Source: Lophium mytilinum (lineage: Eukaryota > Ascomycota > Dothideomycetes > Mytilinidiales > Mytilinidiaceae). Taken from it: a stretch of 64,000 nucleotides of DNA. The position numbers were made by a program, and so were the translations under genes. Location: the NCBI GenBank assembly GCA_010093605.1, contig MU004187.1, forward strand, positions 2,038,830 through 2,102,829, read 5' to 3'. Shown here one piece after another: positions 11,095 through 22,568 of this stretch (position 1 is the first letter of the stretch; each line of letters opens with the position of its first letter). The notes beneath the pieces are model-generated. The model had not been told where the DNA came from. It was given only the letters and a program-made list of their open reading frames with translations, and ran no database searches.

Positions 11095-12040
11095 GATGTA
11101 GTTCGACGAGAGGATTGTTGTGCGGACAGAAGATAGGATTGGTGTGTGGGGATTGTCGAGTTGCAAAGGCCTCGCCGGCGATGTAGCGAATTCAGTTTGC
11201 TTGAATGATGATCACAGGGAGCGAGGCTTAAGGAAAGTACTCAAGGAAACGAGATATTTGGACAAAGAAAAGCGTAGGGCTCTTAGCATAGTAGTGTGAT
11301 GATGGACATCTAAACTGCGGTCTGGTTTGAGTCAATCGCTTGCGTCGTTATCGCTCCGGCCGCTGCATGGAAGCTGAGGGCAGGGCGGTATATTTTGGCT
11401 CAGACGTGCGTCGCCATCGCCGACGAATTGCAAGCCCGCAAAAGGCGCCACGACATCCGGACATGTCCAGCCATACCGCCTTATCGAAGCCGCGCAGTCC
11501 TAGTTGGAGCGGCCAGATGGTGTCTCCGTGCCAATAGTGGGGTTTTAGTGAGCATTTGTGACGGCGACGGGAAAGCTTGGATGCATCGCCGCTCCGTTTA
11601 GACCTTGATATGCAGGGCGAAAGCGAGTACTATACCTGTATAGTCCTAGTCGATGACTTGTACATGGATTCGGATCCCCGTTTTGGTGGTCGAGATTCAA
11701 ATCCGCGCAGCCACAAGTTTTTGGCGTCGGCCTCTTTTGGATCGTGGAGATTCGGGGGCTTAGCTGGCAGCGGCGGCCTTGCCGTGCATCTGTACCAACT
11801 CAGCTGGAGCTCGCGCGCTTGCGGCGAGGTCTATGTAGGTAAACAAGGGTGTGATCGCGATGAAATAAGGGCGAGGGCAATTGATGTACGAAGTCGACGC
11901 CAGGACGCGTAGGTTTCCCCTTAACCTGTTGACTTAGACTCAAACTTATCGCGCCAATCAGAGCTGCTCGCTTAGCTTATCGACGCTCCCGAAAGGTCCT
12001 TCGCGAGAACGTTAAAATATCTACAGCGGGTTAAGAGCTA
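11095..12040. other. Intergenic, 5' side of the lipase gene
   Basis: No supported gene. The first ~250 bp are probably the lipase promoter and leader. A T-loop-like string near 11700 was checked for a tRNA, but no matching stems form. Confidence 0.4.
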
Positions 12041-12179
12041 CGAGGGGTGATCATGAACGGAGAGCCCCCGAAACAAAGCTTAACATTTCCGGGTTGTCTT
12101 TCTTCGAGACTGTGGCTGGCTGCGGGCACACTACTGAAGAGGGGGGACACTCCGTTCATGCCCAGGTGATCACCCCTTG
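12041..12179. mobile_element. 139-bp MITE-like element with TA flanks
   Basis: The two ends are inverted copies. The left end starts CGAGGGGTGATCA and continues TGAACGGAG; the right end, reverse-complemented, starts CAAGGGGTGATCA, carries an extra CCTGGGCA, then TGAACGGAG. Both ends are flanked by TA (12039-12040 and 12180-12181), the target-site duplication of Tc1/mariner/pogo-type transposons. The interior has no coding capacity. Together these suggest a non-autonomous miniature inverted-repeat element; no second copy was noticed in the window. Confidence 0.6.
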
Positions 12180-12181
12180 TA

Positions 12182-13300
12182 GAGTTCTGGACACTCCGAC
12201 TACGTGGCGTAAAGCCACAGCCTGACCAGACACAACATCGCTTCACGTCCGGTGGTTTAGCGCCAGACTGGGTCGACCCTGGTATTCTCTTTGGGTCTAA
12301 TAATTAGGCGGCACGAAGACTGATTGGCTAGAAGTCAGCAATTCTCCCTTTTGTAGAGGCGCCTGGAGCTGCTACCTTATACGGTGATTCCTCCTTTGAC
12401 GAGGCAGATCGGATCTTGCGGCTTGATAGTAGAGGGTGAGCGTGAAGAGAGGATGTGCTCATGAAGCACGATGCAAACAGCGAGGGAGTCACTGCCCCGC
12501 TTGCAGGCACGCAGAAACATGGCATTCTTCGGTGGTAGTCCAGCCAGCATGCAGAATGATCCCAGCGCATATGGACTTCTGCCTCTCACTGTACACGGGT
12601 GGGTGGGGCAGAGAGGGCATTGGTGGGAGAGCGGGGGGTTTCTTCAGCCGCACGCAGCTAACCAATGCCCTAAATGGCCGCGCGCGGTTCCAGTTTCAAA
12701 AGTCAGGATGGACTTTCAAGCTAGAACCGCGCGGCCATTCTGAATCTTGGGACTACCATAGTACAAATCGGAGTAACCGTATCGACGGATTCGTCACCAA
12801 GCTCTCTGCACGCATCGCTTGCAGCCCAAGGCGTCTACGGCTGGCTGAAAACTAGATTCCTATGGCTGGCGCTATTCTAGTTCGTTCCGACGGGTTTGTG
12901 ACATGGGTTCTTATCTCGACTAACCACATGGCAGCAACGTGGCTTGGGGAGTTGCGCGTAGCTATAAGATAAATCTCCATGAACAGACTGCCGGAGCACG
13001 CACGGTCCCCTATGTGGCCATAAATGGTAAAGTAGAACAGAATGCGTGGCCCGGAGTTAAGCAGTCCAGGCCAACCCTTCTTCTTGGCTGCATGATCGCG
13101 TCTTGTAGCTATCTGCATATCGGGCGCTCCATACTAGCGAGGTCTACTTCGGTATAGGGGAGAGGAGTGTAGTTCTAGATGTTGCAAGGATGTAGATCAA
13201 GCTCGACCCTTTCCTAGTGCATAAAGGCACCCATCTTCGCATATTGCTTCACAGCTTTTCGCAGGTTCCATCTTCAGTGCAATCGCATACAACTCTCGCC
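12182..13300. other. Intergenic, 5' side of the MFS gene
   Basis: About 1.1 kb without a supported gene. It contains the GC-rich hairpin listed at 12673-12739. The last ~150 bp are presumably the MFS gene promoter and leader; no clear TATA box was identified. Confidence 0.4.
12673..12739. repeat. GC-rich inverted repeat (hairpin)
   Basis: The left arm 12673-12690 (AATGGCCGCGCGCGGTTC) pairs with the right arm 12724-12739, differing by one extra CG. The loop also holds a small AAAGTC/GACTTT inverted pair. No target-site duplication flanks it, so it may be a transposon remnant, a folded regulatory site or chance. Confidence 0.5.
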
Positions 13301-14951
13301 ATGGCATCCAAAAAGTCGGCTGATGTCGAGATTCAGGTGCGAGAATCGGACGCTTCAACAAAGGAATTATGTGACCAGACCAACTCCTTAGAAGAGGATT
13401 GGGATGCACCTCATAATAAGGAAAATCCGAGGAACTGGAGTGCCTGTGAGCCTTGCGCAGTTGAACTCACGATTCGCGAGCAGAGCTGACGTATCCTGGA
13501 TAGTAAAGAAGGGCTGTCATATTGTCCCAGTGTCGCTGCTTTGCCTGAGCGTCACGGCTGGCTCGTCCATGATTACGCCAGGCGTTTTTGCGATCGCGTA
13601 CAAGTTCCATGTCTCTCACACTGCAGCCCTGCTGCCTCTATCGCTGTTTGTCCTCGGTTTAGCGATCGGCCCTGTGCTTGCTGCACCCATCTCGGAAACC
13701 CGTGGTCGGGCTATTGTCTACAAAGTCAGCATACCTCTGTATATGCTTTTCATTCTCGGCTCTGGCTTCTCGAAATCTTTCGGAGGCTTACTAGTATGCC
13801 GCATCCTCGCGGCGATGTGTGGTGCTCCATGTCTTGCTGTAGGAGCTGGCACCGTTGCCGATCTGTTCGAGCCGCGCAAGATGGCCGCACCCGGCGCTCT
13901 CGTGGTAATGGCACCCTTCTTGGGCCCTTGTAAGTGATAATTCATCACCTTGTAACGTGGTACCAGTGCTGATTGATTGTTGCTTCTAGGCCTTGGACCA
14001 GTCATCGGAGGCTTCTCAGCAACATTTACGGAGTATCGATGGACGCAGTGGTCTACCATTTTCCTGGCGTTGGCTGCCTACATTCTCGTTCTTCCAACGC
14101 AGGAAACACACCGGAAAGTCTTGTTGAAGAGGAAAGCCCTGCGAATGGGCCTTCCACCTCCGGAACCAGAGCTCGCGCCGCGCGAGGCCATCAAGTTACT
14201 ACTCACTATCACCCTTTTCCGCCCGATCCGCATGCTTATGTCGGAGCCTATCGTTCTCTTGTATTCCGTTTACAACGCATTTACCTTCAGTGTGCTGTTC
14301 GCTTTCTTCGAGGCTTACCCATTTGTTTTCATGGGAGAATACGGCTTCAACCTATGGCAGTACGGCCTGACATTCTTAGGGATTGGCGGTGGCGTGCTAC
14401 TTGGGGCCATCGGCGCGATTGTGGTCGATCTCTTGGTGTATCGGAGAATCGTTCGGGAGAACGGTGATCGTATCACAAATAGGGGGCCTGAGCAAAGATT
14501 ATACATCGGCATGATTGGCGATCTCTGTCTCCCCGTCGGGTAAGCCATTCCACAGTCTGAATAGGTTGGATATCTGGGATCTTTAAGCTGACTCCTCCAC
14601 AGGCTCATCTGGTTCGCCCTCACTGCCAAACCATCCATACACTGGATCGTGCCAGTTCTTGCTGGCGTTCCATTCGCCTTTGGCAACGTCACCGTCTTCA
14701 TCTCCGCGGCACTCTACATGCTAGATGTCTATGGTCCGCTGAGTGGCGCATCTGCCATGGCTGCCAACGGTCTGCTTCGATATACAATGGGAGCCGCCTT
14801 TCCCTTGTTTACCGTGCAAATGTACGAAGCGATGGGTGTTAAATGGGCCACATTACTTCTAGCTTTTGTTTGCCTGCTCATGGTACCAATTCCTTGGGTG
14901 TTCTACAAGTATGGGCCGGGCATTCGGAAGAAGAGCCCCTACAGCCAATGA
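13301..14951 (+). CDS. Major facilitator superfamily transporter (DHA1-type)
   Basis: Four exons: 13301-13445, 13504-13929, 13990-14539 and 14603-14951, total 489 residues; all junctions keep frame. The N-terminal ~55 residues are hydrophilic and acidic and end in a DxPxNWS-type segment, as in the fungal drug:H+ antiporter-1 and polyamine transporter group. About 12 membrane segments follow. The loop after TM4 carries DLFEPRKMAAPGAL, matching the DLF-x-PR-x-R-G-x-A family motif, followed by FLGP and GP(V)IGGF across the intron. The central loop (~14100-14200) is charged. The protein is expected in the plasma membrane as a proton-coupled exporter of small organic compounds; the substrate cannot be read from sequence. 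The exon 1 junction codes Leu where relatives often have Trp. Confidence 0.85.
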
Positions 14952-16468
14952 TCAGACTGATTGAATGGACACTGGAGGTTACATAATCTTATTCAGTCGT
15001 TTCATATTGAATCACTTACGCCAGTAGCTGCCGTCAACATATCTAGCATCAAGTTGGTAGCCCAGGGCCAAGTGCCATCTCCGAGGGTATCGTTGTCGTG
15101 TCGCAGCCTTGTGCATGTACGATCGTGTCTCTGGAAACCCGTAAGCTATATGTTTGGAAGTGGAAGATGGGAAATTTCACCTCGAAAGCGCTCCTGCGAA
15201 AAAAGCTCTTGTCACAATGCCCGCATGGCAAGCATTCGATTTCCAGATCTATCCGCTTAGGCCAAGTGTATATCAGAGTGCTCGGTGGCCGGTGGTTTGA
15301 GTACATTGTGGGCGGGACGCAGAAGTTCAAGAAGAGCAGGAAAAAGGACAGAGACAAAGAGGACAACAAGACAAGCTTGGAATGCTTCATTAGCTTCATT
15401 GAAGGCGGGTAGGCATAGCGTAGTTTTCCCAAGAGCTGCAGTGGCTGAGGCTGAAGAAAAGGACGACCCGGGAAGCCATGGCAGCGAGCAATTCTCGCGA
15501 ATATTCACCTCTAATATTAGCAGAACTGAAAAAGTCTTCGATCTGGACAAAGTTCGCATGGTGCAGGCCATAGGATTGATATTAACAGTGTCAAGGTCGA
15601 TGTTGCAGCAGAGACCGCTGTTGGAGGGGAATACCCCTCAAGTCTGGGCGGTCATCCTCTTCCAGACTAGCGTGATTTCCTGCCCTGATAATCAGTCTTT
15701 GAACCTCCCTCTACGCCAACATAGCCTGCTACTCACTCTAATCTCTGGTCTCATCATTCCCTACCTGATCCTTCCTCTTTCCGAGTCCCACTTGACTAGG
15801 GCTTGCGTTCAACTGCATCATACAATTCGAATGGCCCTACGTAGGTAGAGCTGATAGCTTAGTTTGCAGGTTCTCAATGGTTGCCTACGTCGCGATAGAT
15901 ATTGGAGTAGCAGAGCTCTACTTTCTTCTCATGTAAGCCTATTCTACTAGATGCGCCTACGAGTTCTTGCTCTTTCCCTCATCTTACACATTTGGGTAAA
16001 GCCTTGGCCAATCAAAGCCCAACCGCTGATCACTCCACTATTATCTCTACATTTTCGTCAAAGCGACAGGACGTCGAAGACGCATTTGGTCGCTTTCCCC
16101 GGTCCAATCCCTGCATCTAGTCCTTGTGACAGCGGCCACCACCGAACGCCGCACTGTTGCTGCACATCATCTGTCCAATGATTCTTAGGCCTCGTCAGGC
16201 ATCTTCACCGTGTTGCGCGACTCCCACAGGGTTAAGCGGCCCGGCCGGCTGTGCTGCCGTCAGCTCGCTTCGCGCCATGAGCTGGCTCGTAGATCTGTTC
16301 TACATGATAGCCTGGAAATTTCTCTCTTCCCAATCTCCCTCTTTGCCCTCACACTGCTTGTGTTTGCACTTCTCTACATATCCTTGACTATTGTCTTTTT
16401 CTGCCGGGTAACTAGTAGAAAGCTTCCCTCTTCAACGTGTGCCCAAGGCTAGTACGTCGGCTAGAATC
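14952..16468. other. Intergenic, no gene seen
   Basis: About 1.5 kb. Open frames of up to 187 codons overlap on both strands near 15257-15848, but none has recognisable motifs or clean splice structure. The last ~300 bp before the second NLR are CT-rich and likely promoter/leader. Confidence 0.4.
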
Positions 16469-19400
16469 ATGGATCCTATTACTGCACTCGGGGCTGCCAC
16501 CAGCGTAATGGCGGTCGTATCCGCTGCGATATCCACAGCAACCACTATCATCAACCTAATCAACAATATTCAAGATGCACCGGAAATAATCGCCGACCTC
16601 AATGAAAATTTAAACACTCTCAGGGTTGTACTGGATCGACTGTCCAAAACAGAGGCGCTCTCTCAAACGGAAGACGAAAAGGCAGATGACTCCTCGTATG
16701 CAACCAAAGATGCCGTCAATGGGTGCAACAAAGTTTTGAGAAGGATGATAAATGAAGTTTTGAATCCACTGCAAGAAAAATTGAAAGGCGGTAAGATCCA
16801 AGCTGCATGGGCCGTGATACGCACCACCGCATTAGATCAGTCCATAAAGGACAACCTAGTCAGGTTAGAGAGCTCGAAGACTACCCTGATTCTTGCTCTA
16901 GCCGTTGATGAAAGATAGTTAGATCTCCCTTCGATCAAGTCCCCTTCGTTTAGACTAATGGTTGTTTCAGTGCAAGAAAGATCGAGACACAGCAAACCAC
17001 ACCAACGAAGTTCGGCTTTCGACGATCTTCCACGTTCGGGTTGAGCTCGAAACGACAACAGCGCCTCGACGCGGATGCAGCTCAAGGCACTCCATTGGAG
17101 CCGCCCCCACCATACCAAACCCAGTCGCCCGACCCTGCTTTCTCTCAGATTCTGACATCTGCTTTGGAGCATATGGAGAAAGAAATAGTTGCCAATGGCC
17201 CGAAGTCTCGTAATGAGCACAGTGATTCGGTAGTCCAGAAGCTATGGGACTCTGATTTGAACAAGATTCAGTCTGTGTGGAAGCCAAACCTGCAAACGGT
17301 GCAAAATCTGAAGCGTGCGTCCACCCTGATGAAACTTGGTCTGCCTACATATGTTCTAACTAACAGCTTCTCTCCGTAGATGTTATCGATGATTACACTT
17401 GCGACAGTACGTTACCGATTACTAGCTTTATTTCCATGTCAAAATCCAGAAGCTAACAACTTGGTGGAAAAGCTTTTCTTCAATCGCTGAAGGCCCTACC
17501 CGGAACGAAGAACGAGATTGACGATGCCTCTCCGTTGACACTTGGATGGATCTGGACAAACGATGAGTACCTCGAATGGCAACGCCCGGAGTCCAAGATG
17601 CTACTCGTGTATGGGAAAGCTGGCTCCGGTAAAAGCGTTCTCAGCAAGACTGTTCTCGGAAGAATCCATGCCGAGACCGAAAAGTCCGACCCTAACAGCG
17701 TAGTCGTGCTCTCATATTTCTGTAATTCCAGGAAACGACCAGAAGAGTCTGTCCTTAACGTCTTGAAAGCTTTCATTTTCCAATTCCTGCGGGCAAACAA
17801 GGGAGAGTTCCGCCGCCTCCTCGAAAATTGTGATTCCCTGAAATCACAATGGAACCCTTCCAACGTGGGAGAATTCGAGTTCAGCTTCGACGCGCTCTGG
17901 GATATATTCGAAACTGTTCTGGACTCTCCACAGAAGTCGCGATTTTATTGCATAATCGATGCAATGGACGAGTGCGAACATGATGATGATAAAACAAAGT
18001 TCATGAAGCGGCTACCACAATTGTTTAACGGCAAGCTCAAGGCCGAGCTGAAAATGCTCATCAGCAGTCGTCCGGACTGGATGACGGATTGGATGACGGA
18101 GAAAGATTTCTCTCATATCTCTCCCAAGCCTCTCGAGATCAGCCTGGGATCGGAGCTTATGCGTGAGGATATTGCGCGAATTGTAGACGAGGAGTTTCGC
18201 CTCATCAAAGGCATCTCAACCATCGATGAGAACGAGAAGGAGATACTCAAAGAGAATTTAGTTTTCAAAGCAAATGGCATGATCCTGTGGGCAAAACTCG
18301 CATTGCGAGAGATTAGGAAAAAGCTGGGCATCACCTTGAAATGGCTAAGAGACGTGGTGGAGAAAATGCCGACCGGTCTATCGGAGATGTACGATCGTAT
18401 CTTGGCAGACCTAGTCAAACGGTATGGCAGCAATGAAGAGACTACAGAGAGGCCTAAGGAAGATTGGGAATCGGATCTATCCCTGTCATGGAGAATAATT
18501 CAATGGGTTGCGAGAGCTGGGAGACCGCTGACTTTGGAGGAGTTGCAAGTTGCAGTGGCTATCGACCTACACGATACTTGCTTCAAAGATGTCAAAGGCA
18601 AAACGCCTTTAAACATCGAGAGCGTTGTGCAGCGTATACCATTCCTCGAAATAATCAGCCCGGACGAAGAGACCGAGGAGTCTGACGACGGACCGAGCGA
18701 CAATGAGTTCGAACCTGCTCAGACCATGAGCCCCTCTTCTACGGTCCGTCTAATCCATCAGTCCGCGAAAGATTACCTCCTCAAGACTTCCACTCCATTT
18801 GGAGGCGAGATGGAAGCCAAGGGATTTACTCTCCCAAAATTCGACGATTCTAATATCGCCGCATTGTGCACTACGCTACTGAAGTTCGAAGACTTCTCCG
18901 CAGGTCCCGTGAGAGAATGTCCCGATGGAGTTAGGTTTGCAGACTACTTCCAAGACTACATTGAAGGCTTTGGTCTGCTGGAATATGCGGCTTCGTTCTG
19001 GGGCTATCATCTTCAGCGTGTGTCAGAACCGGACGATGCGCTGAAGTTCCTAGTCAACAGTTTCGCATGCGACTCACCAAACCACGTCCGTCTCTATTGC
19101 CAGGTAGGAAACTTTGTCACTTTCGGCCGCGACACAGATTTCGTCGAAGACTATTTTGGTCTTCACGTCGTGGCGGGTGAAGGGGTTGACTGGATGGTGC
19201 AGTACTACATTGACCGACGCAATAATCTTAACAAAAGAGACCAATGGGGACGCACTGCCTATATGATGGCTGTCGGCCGCAAGCGGATGAAGAGCGCACA
19301 AATTCTAGAAGCAGCAGGCGCTGACACGAGCCTCAAAATGCTAAGCTTATGGAGGTACAATCCAACCGAATTGCACACAGCAGCCGAGGATGGCGATGAA

Positions 19401-20094
19401 GATGAAGTGGTCAAGTTATTGGAGCAAGGATCCGAAGTTGACGAACTAGATTCCTGTGGTCGTAATGCTCTCTTTTACGCTTGTTTTAACGGAGACGTCG
19501 ACATCATCACCACCCTTCTAGATGCCAATGCAAGCCTCACCGTCAAAGACAAACGGGGAAGGATCCCGCTCGACGTCGCTTTAGACCCGGACTGCAGGGA
19601 ACTTATCATTCAGAAGATGCAAGAGCAAGGTATTGAGTGCACGCAAAGTCAGCTCTCGAAGAGCGCCTGTCTGCACTATAACGACCTGCACAAAAATTGT
19701 GACCGCTGCGGGATGATGATTTGGGCGGTCTACTACCGTATGTCCTACCCAGTTCTCATATGTACACTCAACTGCTAACCGGTAGTACATAGACTGCTGC
19801 GACTGTTCCGGGAAGAACCCCTACGTCATCTGTGAAGGATGTGCCAAAAAGGGACGGCGCTGTTTGAACGATAGCCACGAACTCCTCCGCCGCGTTGACG
19901 CTGATGGCTTAGACTCGTGGTTTGAATATACACCACATTTGGCGGATATCGTGTTCGAGGATCCTGTGGAGGCGTTGCAGTTGAATGAAACAGAGAACGA
20001 GAAAAATGGGCAACTTCAACTTGTTCAAGACGAGAAGCCGAAGGACGAGAGGCCGAAGAAGAAAGGCTTCTTGGGACTTCTGTGCTGCTGGTGA
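16469..20094 (+). CDS. NACHT-ankyrin receptor with C-terminal ZZ-like zinc finger (STAND/NLR-like)
   Basis: Five exons: 16469-16917, 16971-17314, 17380-17406 (a 27-nt micro-exon), 17473-19737 and 19793-20094; 1128 residues with all phases consistent. Res. 1-~165: fungal STAND N-terminal helical domain. Linker ~165-270 is Pro/Gln-rich. NACHT: intact P-loop GKAGSGKS near residue 325, Walker B IIDAMDE near 436, sensor-like ISSRPDW near 470, then a winged-helix/HQSAKDYLL region near 700. Ankyrin repeats cover ~835-990. The C-terminus has spaced Cys pairs (CDRC, CCDC, CEGC) plus further Cys/His, resembling a ZZ finger, then an acidic-basic tail ending in Cys-Cys-Trp. Fungal NLRs oligomerise on ligand binding and drive non-self responses. 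Ankyrins probably sense the ligand and the finger may bind a protein partner; both are inference. It appears intact, unlike the neighbour at 5.9 kb. Confidence 0.85.
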
Positions 20095-20867
20095 TGCATC
20101 GCTCAATTTATGCAGAGATCACGTGGCGGTGGTCTGAAACTCTCGTACCGATCTTCCAAGAAGGCAATAGCGGACGTTGATGCGAAAGATCGTCCGGGAA
20201 GTGCAGCGGACTTTTCCTCGAGGGCGGGCACGTAGATGTCTTGCATGAGATCCCGATCACTAGGACTAAGTCTTGCCTGGTCAACGCCAATATCACTAGG
20301 ACTTGTGGTCCCAAAGTAGCCTGAGCAATGCTGCTGAAGTCCATCTTCAGTCGTCTCCTCTGGGTTCCTTTGTCCTTCTTCATACGAAACTCCCTGTAAG
20401 CTTTCGTCGACACGGCTAGGCAGGGCTTCAACTCGTCGAAGGTGAACCGGGGCTCAGTTTCGTAAATGCGACCGACAATGGTTCCACGTGATCAGAAGCG
20501 GCGTAGGGTATGGTCAACAGTTATCTAGCTAGCTCCCGGAGGGGTTGGCATGCCGTCAGATTATGCCGCGCTGCTTGAAGCCGTTGGTGGGCGAGTTCAA
20601 CGGCTCATTCCAAGTAGTCATGGATGGAATCCGGCGAGATCAAGAGCCCGCTCGTCACTCTTCTTCTTGGGCCCAGTTGAGTTTTATCATCGTATTGCCC
20701 AAAGACATATGGGCCAGGGTAATTGCTAGTGCGGTTGGGCCGCTTCAGCAATATAGAGTAGTGAGGTAAGACTCGTTTCAAGAGTCTATGGTTTCTAAGA
20801 TTTAAGTGGAATTGCCCTAAAAATATCTTATCCAAAAATAACGCGCAAAAACCATACCTAACTATTC
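20095..20867. other. Convergent gap with an orphan open frame
   Basis: About 770 bp between the NLR and the PLC-like gene. On the minus strand one frame is open from ~20446 to 20105 (about 110 codons) with acidic, non-repetitive composition, but it lacks an early ATG and is bounded by an in-frame TGA. It could be a gene remnant or a chance frame. A second minus-strand frame in the same place begins with ATG but looks less protein-like. Confidence 0.35.
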
Positions 20868-22568
20868 CTAATCCATTTCTAACCTCCTTCGGCTAAGCAA
20901 AATGGTGGTATCACACGTCGCCCCATCAATGAAATCGTTCATTACAACAATCGTCCTCTCCGCCCTCAACCTATCCACCGCATTCTGTCGTATCCATGGC
21001 AGGAGTACCATATCATTACTTGCCTTTGTGCTCGTCAGACAACTCGTTGCGGCATTCGCCGACAACACACTGTAGACCAGCACCTCCTTGATACTCTGGC
21101 TCGTCGCCTGGCACTGCAGAATCGTGAGATCTGTGCTCTCCTGGCCCTCTGTCGTCATGCCCTCAAACCGCGCGAGGATCGGGTCCGGGACGAGTGTCGC
21201 ATAGGCCTCCGCAGTCCAAGAGTCGTACTTCTCAGCCTCGTTGACGACGATAAGGCGGGTGCCATTTGCGCGGAGCGACTCAATGGGGCGGGAGAAGAGG
21301 GTGCGGTCGCCCCAGGTCAGCGGCGCATTTTGCGCTCTGCTGCACGCTTCGTTGAGGAGGTCTGTGATCTCTTGAGCCGTGGGTCGCCGGCATTGCTTCA
21401 CGATGTTGTCGTAGCGGAGGTGCAGTGTTACGATCTCGGTGGGGTTGGCGTCGAGGAACGCGACTTGCTGCGCGAGGAAGTCGTCGAAGGCAATGCCGGG
21501 GATGCAGGCGTGCTGGAAGTAGAATTTGTTGGGCAGTTTGGAGAGGCGCTGGAAGGTGGGCAGGAGCTCGGCAGGGCGGAATTCGAAGTAGCGCGCGCCG
21601 AGGGCGAGCATGACGGATATCTCCTTTTTCTGGGTGATGGCGGTGCCGTAGACGATTTCGGGGAGGTGCTCGAGGATGAAGGCGTCCGAGATGTGGGAGA
21701 GCCATTCTACTTGCGGGATTATCTCGCGCAGTTGGCTGATCATGTCCATGTTGGCTGAGGAGAAGATGGCGTCGCAGGTGGTCATGCTGTTCATGCCGTT
21801 GTCGTGGGGCGCAGCGAGAACGAAGCGTGAGAAAGGCTTCTGGGCCTGTGGAGAGCCTGCGGGCGCAAGTGTGCCCATCCAGTATCTGTTCGCTGTTGAG
21901 CATACTGTGACATAGCATTGATCTCGGTTTGTGAGACCGATGTGGCCGTGGCCGGCGTCGTAGAAGCAATATGTGATGATCACTTCGTCCGTCATGATGG
22001 GCGAGAAGTGTTGGGTCGACATCTGAGTCTCATGTTAGTCCTACAGAACCGCACCATGCGCATGAAGGTCTCTGACCATGGTGCCCCCTTCTAGGTTGCC
22101 CGTGAATGTATTGATGTCATTGTACGCGCTCCCAACGACTTCACCATCGCGTACAACTTTCCATTCAAAGCGGCCTGTGAAATTGAGGTGGCCCGGGACT
22201 TCAGACAGAAGTCGATATATTAGCGCATTTCCGAAAAGAGAGTGAGGTTGAAACAGACACGAATTGCAATGAGGTCAGTTTTCGTCAACTGCCACGCAAA
22301 ACATGTTCAAGACACCTCGCGGACTAGACCAGCTATCAAAAGGAACTACAATGGTTGCTCGAACTTGAAATCTTCAGGTACAACAACACTAGAGGACTCT
22401 GGTATGTGTAACAGGAGCTTACGTACTATTGTGAGATTCAACTTCGAGATGTGTACTTGTAAAGTTGTTGTTAATAGTGTGCGTAACGGCTTGCGCCGGA
22501 ACGGTATACTCGATGGAGTATCCTGGAACCGAGATGTAGGAGTACACTTGAACGCCTTTGCTTGGCAT
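20868..22568 (-). CDS. PI-PLC X-domain-like phosphodiesterase
   Basis: Three exons on the minus strand: 22568-22427, 22198-22077 and 22022-20868, total 472 residues; donors GTACGT and GTCAGA, acceptors AAG and CAG, all in phase. Res. 1-~90 form a beta-rich N-terminal part. The PLC-like TIM barrel follows: a first catalytic-type His in AAPHDNGMNS (~161), the acidic strand GARYFEFRP (~229-237) and a second His in FYFQHACIPG (~258). Both His residues used by PI-PLC-type enzymes thus appear retained. No signal peptide is obvious. Relatives cleave phosphoinositides or related phosphodiesters; the substrate here is unknown. The first intron (22199-22426) is long for this window and its acceptor is the least certain part of the model. 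The gene is tail-to-tail with the NACHT-ankyrin gene. Confidence 0.78.

Noticed and set aside
11640-11720. T-loop-like GATTCAAATCC string suggesting a tRNA
   Set aside because: The flanking bases do not form a T-stem or acceptor stem.
15257-15848. Overlapping frames on both strands (104 and 187 codons)
   Set aside because: Mutually antisense, no motif, no intron signals consistent with either.
21280-21969. 229-codon minus-strand frame inside the PLC-like gene
   Set aside because: Arg/Pro/His-rich shadow frame of the PLC-like exon; the real product in the other frame has family motifs.
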